Below the pieces are notes generated by a model. It was given only the letters and a program-made list of their open reading frames with translations. It had not been told where the DNA came from and did no database searches. Below, piece by piece: positions 34,961 through 47,419 of a stretch of DNA of 64,000 bases. Each line of letters opens with the position of its first letter. Position 1 is the first letter of the stretch. Origin of the DNA: Channallabes apus. Its lineage: Eukaryota > Chordata > Actinopteri > Siluriformes > Clariidae. Location of the stretch: contig CM060107.1 in NCBI GenBank assembly GCA_030522415.1, positions 55,006,104-55,070,103 on the forward strand. The letters are read 5' to 3'. A program made the position numbers and the translations under genes.

Positions 34961-36580
34961 TCACAACCGGCAACAGGAGAAATGGTTCCCATAGCGTTTT
35001 CATGCAGCATCGAGAGAAAGCCTTTGCAAGGGAACCCCACTAACACACACCATATGTGCAGTGCATTCAAATAACTATTCCAGGGTTTTAAACTGGTTAT
35101 ATATATCATACCTATGTTTTAGGATACCTTTTAGGATAAATACCTATTTATTTATTTACTAATCTTTATTTTCAAAGTAAATATCTGGTGCTGTATATTG
35201 TCACAATCCCTGTTGCATCATTAAATGTGTATAATCATACTGAAACAATACTGATAAAGTTTTACAAATAATACAGCTTTTTAGAAATGGTGGTTATTCT
35301 TAATATTTGTATATAATATATTTTTATTATAAGCATGTTAAATGAAAAGTATCATGCACCTCAATGTGTGCGTTTTGTTTTATGCATCTGTATCTGTAAA
35401 TTCAACCATACTGTCCTCTTGTGGTTATTAAAAAGTATTGTGCACTCTAACAACCAGGGAAATAAAATATTAGCATAAAGGTTCATGCACATTTTAAAAT
35501 AGAAAGCAAGAAAGATAACTAATACGCTATGAGTCAACATCCTGACTCAAATGCAACAATAAGCTAAAGTGATCATTAGGGAAACATGAAGTATAAACAA
35601 GATGTAATATTATTACACATCGACTCAGTCTCATGTTTTTAAAGAACCAGAAATAGCCAAGAGATTAGATTCATTAAGTTTTGTCTTTAACACCTTTGAT
35701 TAGTCGGATTCCTGTGAGAGATTCTTCATCATTAAATGTGAGAAATGATAACTGGTCTCTTGGGCATTCTTGCAGACAACAAACATGATGTTGTGTCTTT
35801 TCATGCTGCTATATAATTAATATAAAACATTATCTTTTGTTGTTTGTGCTTAACATTTAATTTCTATTGTAAATTAAGGTTCACAAAAAAAGATTTAAAA
35901 GAATAGTAAAAACAACATGTAAGATGAACCGTCTTGTTTGTATGTGGAGAGTGGCTGGCGAGTTGAAAGATACTCACACCTGTAGTGAATATTTGAATTA
36001 AAATGCAAGCTATCCTCTTCTTGGTGACAGTGGATTATGTGATTATGGGTCATTTACTCCTCCACAGCTGTATCCAATAAAGTCAGACAGTACTGAGCTC
36101 ACATAAAAAAAGGAAATGTATTCCTCAGTGAAGGCTGACTGTGGCTAATACTTGTTGTAGTGTACATCCTGAATAAGATGTTGGCAAAAAAGGTGTTGGC
36201 AAATGCACTCGATGAAAACCCAAATTTGTCACCGGGAAGTGTAAAGCTCAAAATTTGGCATTCCTTGGTGAATACATCAGAGGCTATACAATGAGTGATC
36301 GTAAAGATTAGTATAAAACCATACATTCTGGTGAATTGGCCACAAACATAAAGCTGAGATTCATACAAAGATTCTGGCACAACTTCACAGATAAAGAGAA
36401 TAAACCAGCAAAACATGTAACAATCACAGATAACACATACTATATCCACATGGGACGTGACTCTGGCAGACATGCTGAACATGTTCTATGCTGACTTCAG
36501 GACTGCAGCTAATGATGCTTGCAATGCTAATGAAAGCAGCGCCATAGGCTGCAGTGAATGCCAGCACCGGAAATGCGTTC
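34961..36580. other. AT-rich, no gene established
   Basis: A 127-residue minus frame (36099-36482) is hydrophobic and Cys/Phe-rich but resembles no family. It overlaps the start of the LINE remnant and has no splice or promoter signals. I treat it as chance. Confidence 0.45.
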
Positions 36581-36589
36581 ATCATTTCC

Positions 36590-37780
36590 AAGCATGATGT
36601 GAGGAGAGTGAACACCAAGAAAGCCAGATGGCATCTCAGGTCGCTTGCTCAGAGCCTGCGCAGACCAGCTAGCACCTGGGGTCACTGTAATTTTTAACCT
36701 CTCCTTATCCCAGTCAGTAATCCCCAAAAGTTTATGAGTCCATCATTGTTCCTGTCCCAAAGAAACCCGATCTTGCTGCCCTCAATGACTATCACCCTGT
36801 AACCCTGACTTCAGTAGTGATGAAGTGCTTTGAGCGGCTGGTCAGAGACTTCATCATCTCTTCACTTCCTGACACACTTGAAGCTTTACAGTTTGCGTAC
36901 TGTCCAAACTGGTCAACTGCTGATCTCGCACTTTCTTCACAGATGACTCACTCACCTAGACACTAGGAAGGGGAATTATGTTAATATGCTATTTGTGGTG
37001 GGGATTAAGGTGTTAAATGCTGAACTGTAGTCTACACTCACCACCAAGCTGGATCATCTGGGACTCAGCCAATCTCTGTGTCAGTGGATTTCCAATTTTC
37101 GGACTGGCAGACCATAGGCTGTAAGGATGGGTGGACATGTCTCAGACTCCCTCACTCTCAGCACTGGAGCCCCCCAGGGTTGTGTTCTGAGCCCCCTGCT
37201 GTACTCTCTGTACATGTATGATTGCATGGCTATTACTGACTCCACCACCATCATTGAGTTTGCTGACGACACCGTTGTGGTGGGCCTGATCTCTGATAAC
37301 GATGAGAGGGCCTGCCTGGAGGAGATTGGAAATCTGGAGAACTGTTGCCAGAGGAATAAGCTTCTTGTAAATGTCATCAAGACAAATGAGTTGCTCATGT
37401 ACTTCATTACAAAGCATGAGAGGAACTACCAGGCCCCCATCATCAACCAGAGCCCAGTGGAAAGAGTGGACAGCTTCAGATACCTCGGTGTTCACATCAC
37501 GCAGGACCTGTCACATCAACACCATGGTGAAAAAGGCCCTGCAGCATGTCTACTACTTCAGATGCTTGAGAGACTTCAGACTACCATGCAGACTTCAGAC
37601 TGCACTCTGTCTAAAACAAACGGTGCTGGACCAAAGCCAGGAAGATCATGAAGGACCTCAGGCAACACATCAATGGACTGTTGCAGTCAGGAAAGCACTT
37701 CCACTCCAAACACATAGAGACTGAGAAGTTTCTTCCTGCAGGCAATACGGTCTCTCAATCAGAACACCACATAGGACATA
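36590..37780 (+). pseudogene. Rex1/CR1-group-like LINE reverse transcriptase remnant
   Basis: RT motifs in order but with many breaks: IVPVPKKPDLAALNDYHPVTLTSVVMKCFERL near 36748-36850, FAYCPNWSTADLA near 36890, then in 37127-37651 STGAPQGCVLSPLLYS and the catalytic FADD (37259-37270) followed by TVVVGLI. A C-terminal stretch follows after a frame change (KKALQHVYYFRCLRDF). The endonuclease and the 3' end are missing. Clade choice is tentative. Confidence 0.75.
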
Positions 37781-37784
37781 AGAT

Positions 37785-38388
37785 TAATAAAACAATTTTA
37801 AAACAGCATCACCCAGGGATCAAACCTGGATCTCCCACAGGAAAGGGCACAGACTTACCTGCCGTACCACTCGGACACCTAGAGACAACACACCCCAGTC
37901 ACGTTAATAAGCCACTCGACTTCTTTGAAAGAAAGCTCTAGATAAGTGATGAAGTAAGCCTGTTATAATAATTGCATGTGTATTTTATCTGTTTTCAACT
38001 TGGTGTTATTTCATCTTATTGGTTTATAAATTTATATTTCAATAAATAGTAAACTTGGCCGATTTTGTTATAATTTTGTTGACAAGTGGGGCTTGAAAAT
38101 TCTCCCACCCCCTTAAGTGGGAAATGACAGAAATATGGTCATTAATTTCAATTAATAAATCTACTAAAAAAATTTTGACTCATTATTGTACAGTACAGCT
38201 TTGGTTCAGATTTTTCATGTTTGTTGTGGAAATTACCATCACTGTTGTATTTACTGCGAAGAATGAAAATGTCACTTTGCGCCACCTGGCGGCAATTTAA
38301 TGAATGACTTTGAAAGGCAACTGATTTATTTTGCCTGCTGTCGCCTTTAAACGGCGGTGGGCGCGACGTTCCGATTGGGTAACCACTG
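37785..38388 (-). mobile_element. Composite tRNA/hAT-like repeat, copy D (inverted, longest)
   Basis: From left to right: a tRNA-like unit (37809-37879, minus), then 'ctctttgaaag'-type BED-finger coding sequence in sense (37860-37941, LETTHPSHVNKPLDFFERKL). Next comes hAT subterminal sequence ('aagtggggcttgaaaatt', 'cacttaag' context), then a different end with 'gcgccacctggcgg' (38280-38293) and the inverted terminal GTAACCACTG (38379-38388 region). It shows most clearly that the hAT's own TIR has been replaced. Confidence 0.6.
37809..37879 (-). repeat. tRNA-like unit in composite copy D
   Basis: The minus strand reads gtccgagtggtacgg (A-box-like) and ggtttgatccc (B-box-like). Its A-box half differs from that of copies A-C, although it is joined to the same hAT-derived sequence. 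This may reflect divergence or a separate tRNA capture. Confidence 0.45.
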
Positions 38389-38505
38389 TATATAATTTAG
38401 GCATAAACAACAGAGAAAACAGAAAACAAATACGTCTTGAGTCATCAGTTCAAGATAGTCAAAGACTCATCTGTGCAGATTTCAAAACCAACAAAGACAA
38501 AGTCA

Positions 38506-38861
38506 CATGCTGCAAGGGGGTAAACCTGAGACTCCCCAAAGTCTAAAACAAACAAAAAGAGGACCTAAAGGTCTTGTCTCTGTGAGCTCAAAGCCCCTCA
38601 TTTTGTCTTAAAAGATTAAGTACTGTAGGGAGTTTAGTAGGAAGGAGAGGTGACTGTCCATGATCCTCCCCTCTGCTTGCTTTCCACCACATCATTTTTC
38701 ATTCTGTGTTCAATCAATAATCACCTCTCCTCCATAATTAATCTGTTACCAGTGGTGTGAGGTGTGAAGGATTTTTGGGGAAGCCCACAGAGACAAGACT
38801 TCTAAGTCTTATGGTTTATTTTAGACTTTGGGAAGTTTCAGTGTTTCCCCCTTGCAGCATG
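38506..38861. mobile_element. MITE-like inverted-repeat element
   Basis: Starts CATGCTGCAAGGGGG and ends CCCCCTTGCAGCATG. Arms of about 80 bases (38506-38589 and 38781-38861) pair with some mismatches (both contain 'cccaaagtctaaaa' in opposite orientation). No coding sequence. It ends two bases before the LTR at 38863. Confidence 0.65.
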
Positions 38862-38862
38862 T

Positions 38863-39435
38863 TGTCACATCCGAGCCTCCTCAGTCCTGGGGAGTAAGGT
38901 CAGGCTCGCCGGCTGAGCCGCTGAGGCTGAGCCGCCGCTTTGTCTCCCCCTCATGTGTGTACATGTGTACTATTCCCCCCATGTAAGATCACTTGATTAG
39001 ACATCAAGTTCACCTGTGTCTACCCCGTGTGTCTCACTATTTATTCCAGCCGAACCCGTATCACCTCGTCTGTTCACAGTTGTGCACCCTCGCGTTCGTG
39101 TCACTTGTCTAATGTGTGTTTGTGTTTTCTTTGATCCCAGGACTGAGCAGTGTCTGCAGACGCGGGCAAATTAGAGAGTGTGGACCTTCTGAAGGAACCG
39201 ACTGAAGGGAATCTCACCCCGGTGTTCCTCTCAAGGTCACAAGAGACTTGTTTTGTGTTTTCTTTTGATTTCAGTTTACAAGCCCGCCTGCAGACCCAGC
39301 CTGGGGAAGCGCTCAGCGTGTTTTCTTGGTTATATGATTTATTTGGACATTTTATTGACTGATCTCAGAATAAACCATCTGCATACCTTCGACCCTGCAT
39401 CTGCGTTCTCATTTCTAAATATGCAAGACATGACA
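38863..39435 (+). repeat. 5' LTR of a second Gypsy element
   Basis: Begins TGTCACATCC and ends GACATGACA. AATAAA occurs near 39369, about 65 bases before the end. It is followed by gag-, protease- and RT-like sequence in the same orientation. The 3' LTR was not found. Confidence 0.7.
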
Positions 39436-40859
39436 GATGTACAGACCTTACAGAACGCAGCAGGGACGCCCCTCCCAGAGGATGAACCCCCGCTGAACCG
39501 CGTGAAGAGAATGCACCGGAACCTATGGACGTGGGCAGGTCCCACCTGTCGGCTCAGGAGAGGCGGCGTCTAATCTCGTCGGGGCTGTGTTTGTACTATT
39601 AGGGAGGGGGGGGGGGGGACACACCTCATTCACAACTGTCCACTCATCCAAGTAACCACACACACCCCACCCTGCACTCATCATGATTTTTGTTTACAGG
39701 CTTCTCTCACATATAATAACCATTCTGTCTCTGTTTTTCCCCTGATAGATTCCGGGGTCAGCTGGAAACTTCATTTCTTTTGCAGTTCTTTCCTCGCTGC
39801 GAGCTCCTGTGTCGAAGCTTCCACACCCGATCTCAATCAAAGCTCTAGATGGCAAAGCATTGTCGTACTCACCAGTTGAACATCTTTCCGTGCCCCTACG
39901 ATTAACTTTTCCCGGTCACACGGAGGAACTAAAATTTTTCATTATTCCTCAGTTGGACCAGTCCGTCGTGCTGGGTCTGCCATGGCTCAGTTCTCACAAT
40001 CCCAATTTTGATTGGGCAGGTTCACGCATCACATCATGGGCCCCCAGATGCGCAAAATTCTGTACACCGTCGGCATTGATGGTCCAAACTACCACGATTG
40101 AGAGCCCCTGCACCCAAGTGTCCACCCTAGTGCCATCAGAGTACACACAATTTAAAGACGTGTTTTACATTAGGGCCGCAGCACGACTTCCCCCGCATCG
40201 GCCGTGAGACTGCGCGATTGAGCTTTTGCCCGGGAAAACACCGCCTTGCTCACACGTTTATCCATTGTCCGTGGCTGAAACACAGGCTATGGAAGAATAC
40301 GTGACTGAGGCTCTCAGTCAGGGGCTCATCATCAGATCCACGTCAACCGCGTCGGCAGTTTTTTTTTTCATCGAGAAAAAAGGCGGGGGCCCACGTCCCT
40401 GTATTGATTATCGAGGGCTCAATACAATCACAATAAAGTATAAGCACCCACTGCCCCTGGTACCGGTTGCTATCGACCAGCTCCGCGGCGCGTCCATTTT
40501 TACCAAGCTCGACCTCCGTAATGCTTACAATCTCGTTCGTGTTCGCAAGGTAGATGTGTGGAAGACATGCATTTAGCACGACATCAGGGCACTATCAATA
40601 CAACGTAATGGCTTATGGACTGGTAAATGCACCTGCGGTGTTTCAGGGGTTCATGAATGACATGCTCCGGCAACGGTTGAACCGTTTCGTTATAGTATAT
40701 TTAGATGATATTCTGATATACTCACGGTCATATGTCCAGCATGTCCAGCATGTAACACACTATGCGAAGGCGGAGAAATGTGAATTTCATCAAAAGGAGA
40801 TTGCATTTCTCGACTATCGCATAGGACCACAGGGGGTCGAAATCGATGCAGCCAAGGTA
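39436..40859 (+). pseudogene. Gypsy element 2: gag remnant, protease, reverse transcriptase (5' part)
   Basis: Gag is reduced to a fragment near 39520-39640 with a damaged zinc knuckle: a Tyr and a stop stand where the second Cys and the following residues belong. The retropepsin Asp-Ser-Gly is encoded at about 39748. Frames 39809-40207 and 40226-40576 carry the protease C-terminus and RT fingers ([33 protein letters not shown], motif A intact). After a frameshift, 40554-40907 has [12 protein letters not shown] and YLDD. The coding stops abruptly at 40859 and resumes at 52849. Confidence 0.9.
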
Positions 40860-41036
40860 CAGATGTCGCCATTAAAAACCTGCGTTTCGAGAAAAGGGAT
40901 CCCGTGACTTGCCGCGGCTTTGCGCGGCTGCGTGCGGGAAGCTGTGAACATGCCCTTCATTACCTGTAGGGGGCAGTCGTGTTTCAGTCTGAAGTATTGT
41001 GTGTCTACTGAAGCCGAAAATGTGTGCAAATTAAAC

Positions 41037-41046
41037 TGCGCATGCG
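41037..41046. promoter_or_regulatory. NRF1-like site upstream of the possible gene
   Basis: TGCGCATGCG lies 80 bases before the ATG at 41126, in a GC-rich patch. An equivalent site TGCGCATGCGC is at 52312-52322 near the other end of the insertion. Confidence 0.4.
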
Positions 41047-41125
41047 TGTTTGGAGTCGCTGTGCCGGCGCTGTGGATCAGTCGGTTGTGGATCATCACGG
41101 AGGTTACAACACGGTGTGGCTGGAG

Positions 41126-43401
41126 ATGGAGTTTGTCGTGTTCGAGGTAAGTTTAGCTTTCTTTTTTGGATGTGATTCTCGCTTTCATGACTCCCAATTA
41201 ATGTTCATCTTAATCTCAGGATGTACAATTAGCAATTTCAGTTTTTAATAGTGTGGAGATTCACAAAACACCGTTTTCGTGTAAAAACCTGAACCTACGG
41301 AGCCCCCATGGGTCCTGTGGTAAATAAATAAATAAATAAAATAATAACGAACCGAGCGCGCGGATTAATACACCGAGATGTGTGTTTCTTACCCCCAACC
41401 CGAGTGAAAACGGCGTCTTCAGACAAAGCCTCGCCAGTTAGATGCCATTTCTGAACAAACTGAGTCGTGTGTGTTAAAGCATTAAATGGTAAAAGAGCAC
41501 TAGCAATAAACGTTTTTTTTCTGAAGCCGGACTTTATTAATGAGTTACGAGTAAAGAACCTGTACATATGTTCATACAGTATTGACAGCAGCTCTAATTT
41601 ACTGCGGTAAAGCCAGCCGCGGTTCAGAAAAATACGGTCAAGCCAGCCGCGATTGATTTTAGTGCGCGCGCATATTACAGCGATTACGGTAGTTTCATGA
41701 ACAACACAGAGAGAATGCCCCATATCTGAAAAATGCTGCAGTAAAATAGTTTCATGTGTGGTGTGTATATAGTATGGGACGTCCTGAATAAGAACTGATC
41801 ATTGTTTTTTTCTACTTATTAGAAATGGGGTCTTTATACCCCTTTAAAGTGTAATAATGTCCAATATCTCAAAAATGCTGCAGTAAAATAGTTTCATATG
41901 TGGTGTGTATATAGTATGGGACGTCCTGAATAAGAACTGATCATTGTTTTTTTCTACTTTTTTTTTTTTATTATATAATGTGTGTACATTATATGGGATA
42001 AAAACTGACCATGGCGTTTTATACTTACTAGAATTTATTTTTTCATAGGTCTCTGAAGTGAAATAAAGGCATTTTATTTAACTTTTTTTCCCCATTGTGA
42101 ACATTTGTTTATTTGACCTCTCTTCCAAAGCAGACGTTAATCCTCATTATAGAAAACATTCATTGAAGAATAACTGCTACTTTTGAACAGTAAAACAAAA
42201 TAAAAATCAATTCTGGTATTTAGAAAGACTAAATACATTATTTTGTCTGTTTTCTACGAATTCTGCTGTAACTTATCTACATAAAACAATTATTTGAATG
42301 GTGAATATTTAAGAAAAATATTGTAACAGACAACCGTCAAAGTCACCAATAAATAACACGGATATTAAAGCAGAAATGCAAATAAATAAGCAAGTAAAAA
42401 TTGACGAGCATGTTGTATTATCTCTCAGTCCTGGGCGTCTAAATGAAAAGCGCTCTGAAAGCGCGTTGTCTCTGTGTCGGTCCTGAAACTACCGTAATCA
42501 CTGTAATATGTGCGCACACTAAAATCAATCGCGGCTGGCTTGACCGTGTTCTTCTGAACCGCGGCTGGCTTTACCGCAGTTCTAATTTGTCTAAATCGCA
42601 TTGCAGACAATAAAAATAAGTCGAGTCATCCTGTGACCCTACATGCTTAATCTTTGCACACATGATTCTTGCTTCTCACTTTTTCCTTAATCCCTCACTG
42701 TTCTATCTTGTATTTTCTAACGGTGTCAGAAACTTTGTGTTAGTAGCACTGCTTGACGCCTTCCTCTTTTGTAATTTGCTTTGGATAAAGGCAAACTTAC
42801 AAAAGATGAAGAAATGCCTGAATGTAGTTGTACGAATAAAAGATTATGTAATGATACAATGTAAATATTTTCACAGAAACAAAGTGTAAAGATGAGACGT
42901 GAATCTGAAGAGGATCTCTTTGATGATTGCCTGGTAAAGCATTGTTTTCTTATTAATTATACAATTTATTAATACCTTGAATATAGTGTTTGTTGTATTG
43001 GACAGAAGCATATAAATGCAAATGTATATATAAATGAGTAATTATTGAACGAATTTTCATGTTTGGACTAACCCTTTAAATACAAACTCAGCATTCATCA
43101 TAGGATTTCCTGACACTGTAAAGCCATCTCATGCCATGTTTTACTGATGCAAGATAAAGCAATTTAACCCAAGTTTAACAATATGAAGTGATGGTCATTT
43201 TTTTATTATCATTTATTTTTATTATTATTATTTTCTCAATGAAGTCAGCACAGGTTGAAGCAATTCAGATTTTTTTGCTTCTCAAAATAAATGATTTATT
43301 TTCTTGTAAATTTTATGCAGGGGGACAGACGAAGTGACACCTTCTTAAAATCCTTGTCGTCCGTGCTGTTGAAGGGGAAGAACCGGTTGGTGTATCCATA
43401 A
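41126..43401 (+). CDS. Possible three-exon small gene or transposon gene remnant
   Basis: Exon 41126-41146 (MEFVVFE, ATG in the context GAGATGG, donor GAG/gtaagt). Exon 42877-42933 (acceptor tcacag, 19 codons, acidic SEEDLFDD, donor gtaaag). Exon 43321-43401 (acceptor tgcag after a pyrimidine-rich tract). All three are in phase 0 and give 52 residues ending TAA. In the last exon another frame reads VEGEEPVGVSIILEGEAIFRKFF and, after a one-base shift, ELDGIKLSPKVQALKMKLSS with stop at 43499-43501. That looks like the C terminus of an uncharacterised multicopy teleost protein family, sometimes labelled SAMD3-like (from memory). AATAAA lies at 43898-43903. It is therefore either a real short gene or a decayed longer one. 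Confidence 0.35.
41601..42580. repeat. Fold-back structure with 97-bp arms and internal tandem repeat
   Basis: Arms 41601-41697 and 42484-42580 are inverted copies, about 92 of 97 bases identical. Each contains two copies of a 'aagccagccgcg' word. Between the arms a block beginning 'atatctgaaaaatgctgcag' occurs at 41722 and 41864 (period 142 bases, about 96 bases each, nearly identical). It lies in the first intron of the possible gene. Confidence 0.9.
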
Positions 43402-44035
43402 TCCTTGAAGGAGAGGCTATTTTCAGAAAGTTCTTCTAGAACTTGATGGGATTAAGCTATCACCAAAAGTGCAAGCTTTAAAGATGAAGTTATCATCTTA
43501 AAACATTTGATTTGGCTTGACTACAAGTGTTTACATGTTGTGTTTACATGTTCAGCTTAAAATGTTTTCATGCATTAAGGTTTCAATGGCATACTTTTAA
43601 GTGCACTAGTCCAGAGTGCTGATTTGAAAGTTGCAACTTCACTGCTTCAGAGGGCTATTACGTTTTAACGTTTATTCTACAGTTTGTTTAAAGTATTTTC
43701 TGCTGCATTTTATTTCTAAATGAATGCTGTATTTTATTTATTTATTATTTTACACAATTTTGTTTAAAACAAGTATTTCAGGCCCTGGTGCCGTGCAGTT
43801 TTTTTCTATGGATGCAAAATTTAGCTGAATGCACTTTTATTAAAAAGACAACTTGGATCTAGACTGTGAATGTCACAAATATTTGGTAATGTTGGTGAAT
43901 AAACTGTTTAATTATATTGTAGTTGTGTGATTTATGAAAGATATAGATGAAATAATTACTTAAGTTTCTTTCCAAAACATAAATTAGCAATGTTTACATT
44001 ATTATAGGGAGTAATAGGTAGCAAACCTACGCCCT

Positions 44036-44066
<31 letters not shown>

Positions 44067-44139
44067 ATATATATGGAAATATAATTAATATTTTCGTGTT
44101 TAATTACAAAAAAAAAACATTTTAATGGTTAGTGATTGT

Positions 44140-44752
44140 TGCAGACATTTACACTATTTTTGAGAACTATTAAGTTCTCCTTCAACGTGTCATAGCCGAT
44201 AACTGCCCCTTTGAAGCCTTTGAATGGTGTTAAAAATACTTGCAAAACAAGTATTGCAGCCATACATTGGAGGGAACTTCTGAGGTGGTCAGTGATTGAT
44301 GGCACGGTCGGTCGGAGGGGGTTGTGATCACACCTATAGATCTTTTGTTCTAGGCTATCGGTCAAATATCTCTCCACTTGGAAGCAAAAACATGCAAGGG
44401 ATTTCAGCATCTCGACGCACATACTAAGCTGTTTATAAAGTAGACACTTTGTTTTTTCATTTTGTAATCTTTCCCGTGTTTACCGTGTACTGTACAATGT
44501 ATATTCATTTTTTAATGAATTACTGTAAATAAACTACACATTCCGTTGATTTACCAGAAATGACTTTTCTGTTTTTTTTGTGTGTGCTAAACTAAACTTC
44601 AGGGTCAAAGTAATAGCGATTTTATTTGAAAAGTATTATATATTTACAATGCTGATAAGTTCAAGCTTAGATTCATATATAAACTGCTTCAAAGTCTTTC
44701 CACCCCGTGACCGCTGAAATCCGACAGACGCAGGGCTCAAGGGAGGTGTGTC

Positions 44753-44787
<35 letters not shown>

Positions 44788-45880
44788 ATGTGTGTGTGTG
44801 CGGGTTAGTGTGCCTGTCCTATTTCAGCGGATTTTTCCGCTACCGCAGATCAGTTTATCAACTTGTAATATATACATTTTAGGAATATATTAACATGTGC
44901 AGACATTTAAGGTTGCGCTGCCCTCTCTTGCCCCTGCGTAGAGCCCACACACACACACACACACACATCTATCTATCTATCTATCTATTATATAAATACA
45001 CATTTGGAATCTGCATCTACATTTTCTGTTACAAGTATAGAATTAGGTTCAGCTGAGACTCATGATCAATGGTGTTAGGGTACTTATGTAGTGATAATTA
45101 GTTTCAGCCAGATCATTAAAACTAACAATGGACTATGACACTCTTGAGAGGGGATATGAAGGTGTTATTCATTTATTTATTCTCTACAAGGGTGCGAACT
45201 ACAATACAGACCAAACTATAACTCTCTCTTACTACTATAAAAATTCTAGACATAAACAAACAAAATACAGCTTTTTTTCCTCAGAGGTAAACGGAAAAGT
45301 GAAGTTGTTCAGCTGTTCACTGTCACTGCAGCTTCTTCAAAGTCTTCCCACTCCGTGACCACTGAAATCCGACACGACACCACGTTAGGCTACGTCTTGA
45401 CTCATTTGTATACCGACGGTGATTGGATGTTTCCCGAGGGCTCAGGGGAGTGTGTGTGTGTGTGTGTGTCTGTGTGTGTGTGTCTATGTGTACAAAATAC
45501 AGCTTTTTTTTCAGAGGTAAACGGAAAAGTGAAGATGTTCAGTGTCACTATGCAGATGTTACACTCAGTGGAGTTACCGAAATCATTGGTTTAGTCCTCA
45601 TTGAGCTTTTGTTCCTCTTATGTGAGCATAAACAGTGAAACATTCCACAGGTTTATAATACACCGCGGCCAAGTGAACCACGTTCCCGTCGAACGAAACG
45701 AGGCATAATCGTGGTGTTTGCTTCGCTTATGACACACCATAGTTTATTACCTGCTGTGGTAGATCTGAATATTTATTCAAACACAATAATAAAGCTTTAT
45801 ATCCTCAGGAGGGCTCAGTACATTGTTTTAGCGATAGTTTCACGGAAGCGAGTTCAGAACTAATCTAACCAAACCAAAAA
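44140..45880. repeat. Recurrent repeat family E, copy 2
   Basis: Matches 22560-23540, with (GT)n at 44757-44790, (CA)n and only about five TCTA units at 44966-44988. It then continues with 'gagaggggatatgaaggtgt', shared with copy 3. The minus ORF 44129-44422 and plus ORF 45128-45358 are shared by the copies and resemble no protein. Confidence 0.75.
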
Positions 45881-46210
45881 AAAAAAAAAAAATAGCTGGA
45901 TAGTTTTGTTCTTCAGAAAAGATATCTGAAGTCACAGAGAGATCCTGCTCTGTAGAAGCTGCCTCAGTCTATTTGTGCAATTACTCCATCCCGCCCTTAT
46001 CAATGATAGTATAGTAATGATGTCGCTGTTGATTATCTGTTCTTGTGCTTTTGAAAAATAAATATTTTTTTCTAAGAACATGTAATAGGATGGTGTTTAT
46101 TGCATATATGTATGTTTTTTTGTAATAGGCAAGTATATCAAAATAATTTAACTGTTTAATAGACATGGGTGTTTTTTTTACAGATTCACTGTAAAACATG
46201 AAAATAATAA

Positions 46211-46469
46211 TAACCTATTTGTGAGGTAGAATTAACCCAACATTCCAGTTAAAATGAACCAACAAACCCCAAACATATGGGTAGAACATTTGAACCATTT
46301 ATGTGGTAGAATTAACCCAGCATTATAGTTAAATATCACCTAGCATTTGGATTGAATATTTAACCCATCTTGCTGGGTTAAATTAACCCAGCATTTAGTT
46401 AGTCCTATATTTACCCAGCAGCTGGGTTAAAAACAACCCAGATTGTTTTTAACCCAGCATTTTTTAGGG

Positions 46470-46470
<1 letters not shown>
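46211..46470. repeat. AACCCAGCA-type interspersed repeat
   Basis: Many copies of 'taacccagcat' and its reverse 'gctgggtta' in a palindromic layout, followed by a (TA)n tract at 46472-46496. Similar words are at 867-1031. No gene in 45880-46980. Confidence 0.7.
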
Positions 46471-46507
<37 letters not shown>

Positions 46508-47419
46508 GACATGCGTGTGTCATTTTAATTCAAATGAACATTTTAATCTGTGCATGGGCGTCAACTCGCACGTTCTGTAATGTTCCATTGTCTTTTAGAG
46601 CCCATTACTAAAGCAGGTTACTAAAACCTGGCTTACTACCTATAAAAAATATTTCAATTTAACTCATGGGTCTCAATCACAGATGACACGACAAATTATA
46701 TACTCTGAAACGTTCATTTGAACATTTAAAATGTTAATACAAAAATACAAAAACATGAATACTAATGTTATCATGGTGTAAATTATTAACATTAGGTTAG
46801 GTCCTGCCCTTAATTAATTCATATTATAATTACTTTTACATAGTATAGTTACTGGACTGACATGACCAAAACTAGCTATTTGATTTAGCCTTTCTAAAAT
46901 CAACCCATATATCATTTATAATCAGAAAACATAAAACATATTATGATCTGTTCAACAGCCCATCTGTTTTAATTTAGTTTGTATTTTTTATTATTCATAA
47001 GACAACCTTTCAGTTTTGTAAATATTTTAGTTATAGTGTGTTAAGTCTTACTTTAGGTTAAATGTTTTTGAGAATTTGACCATCCAGCTTAGATAAATGT
47101 TATGTCATTGATAAAATCTGGATTAAGGATATTTTATTATATAATTATATATTATTGTGGTCTGGGGGTTTGCGTGCCTCAACACAATTCAGCAAATACA
47201 ATACTGTTACTATACAGCAGTGGTTCTCAAACTTTTTCTGTCATTCCCCACTTAAGGGGGTGAGCAAATTTTCAAGCCCCACTTGTCAACAAAATAATAA
47301 CAAAATCTGCCAAGTTTACTGTTTATTGAAATATCAATTTCTAAACCAATAAGATCAAACAACACCAAGTTAAAAACAGATAAAATACACGTGCAATTGT
47401 TATAAAAGGCTTACGTTGC

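Noticed and set aside
36099..36482. 127-aa hydrophobic minus ORF, considered as a membrane receptor
   Set aside because: No receptor motifs, frame broken on both sides, AT-rich context.
38863..39446. Self-priming site in the second Gypsy element
   Set aside because: The best complement to the sequence after the LTR is imperfect and not placed behind a clear TATA box.
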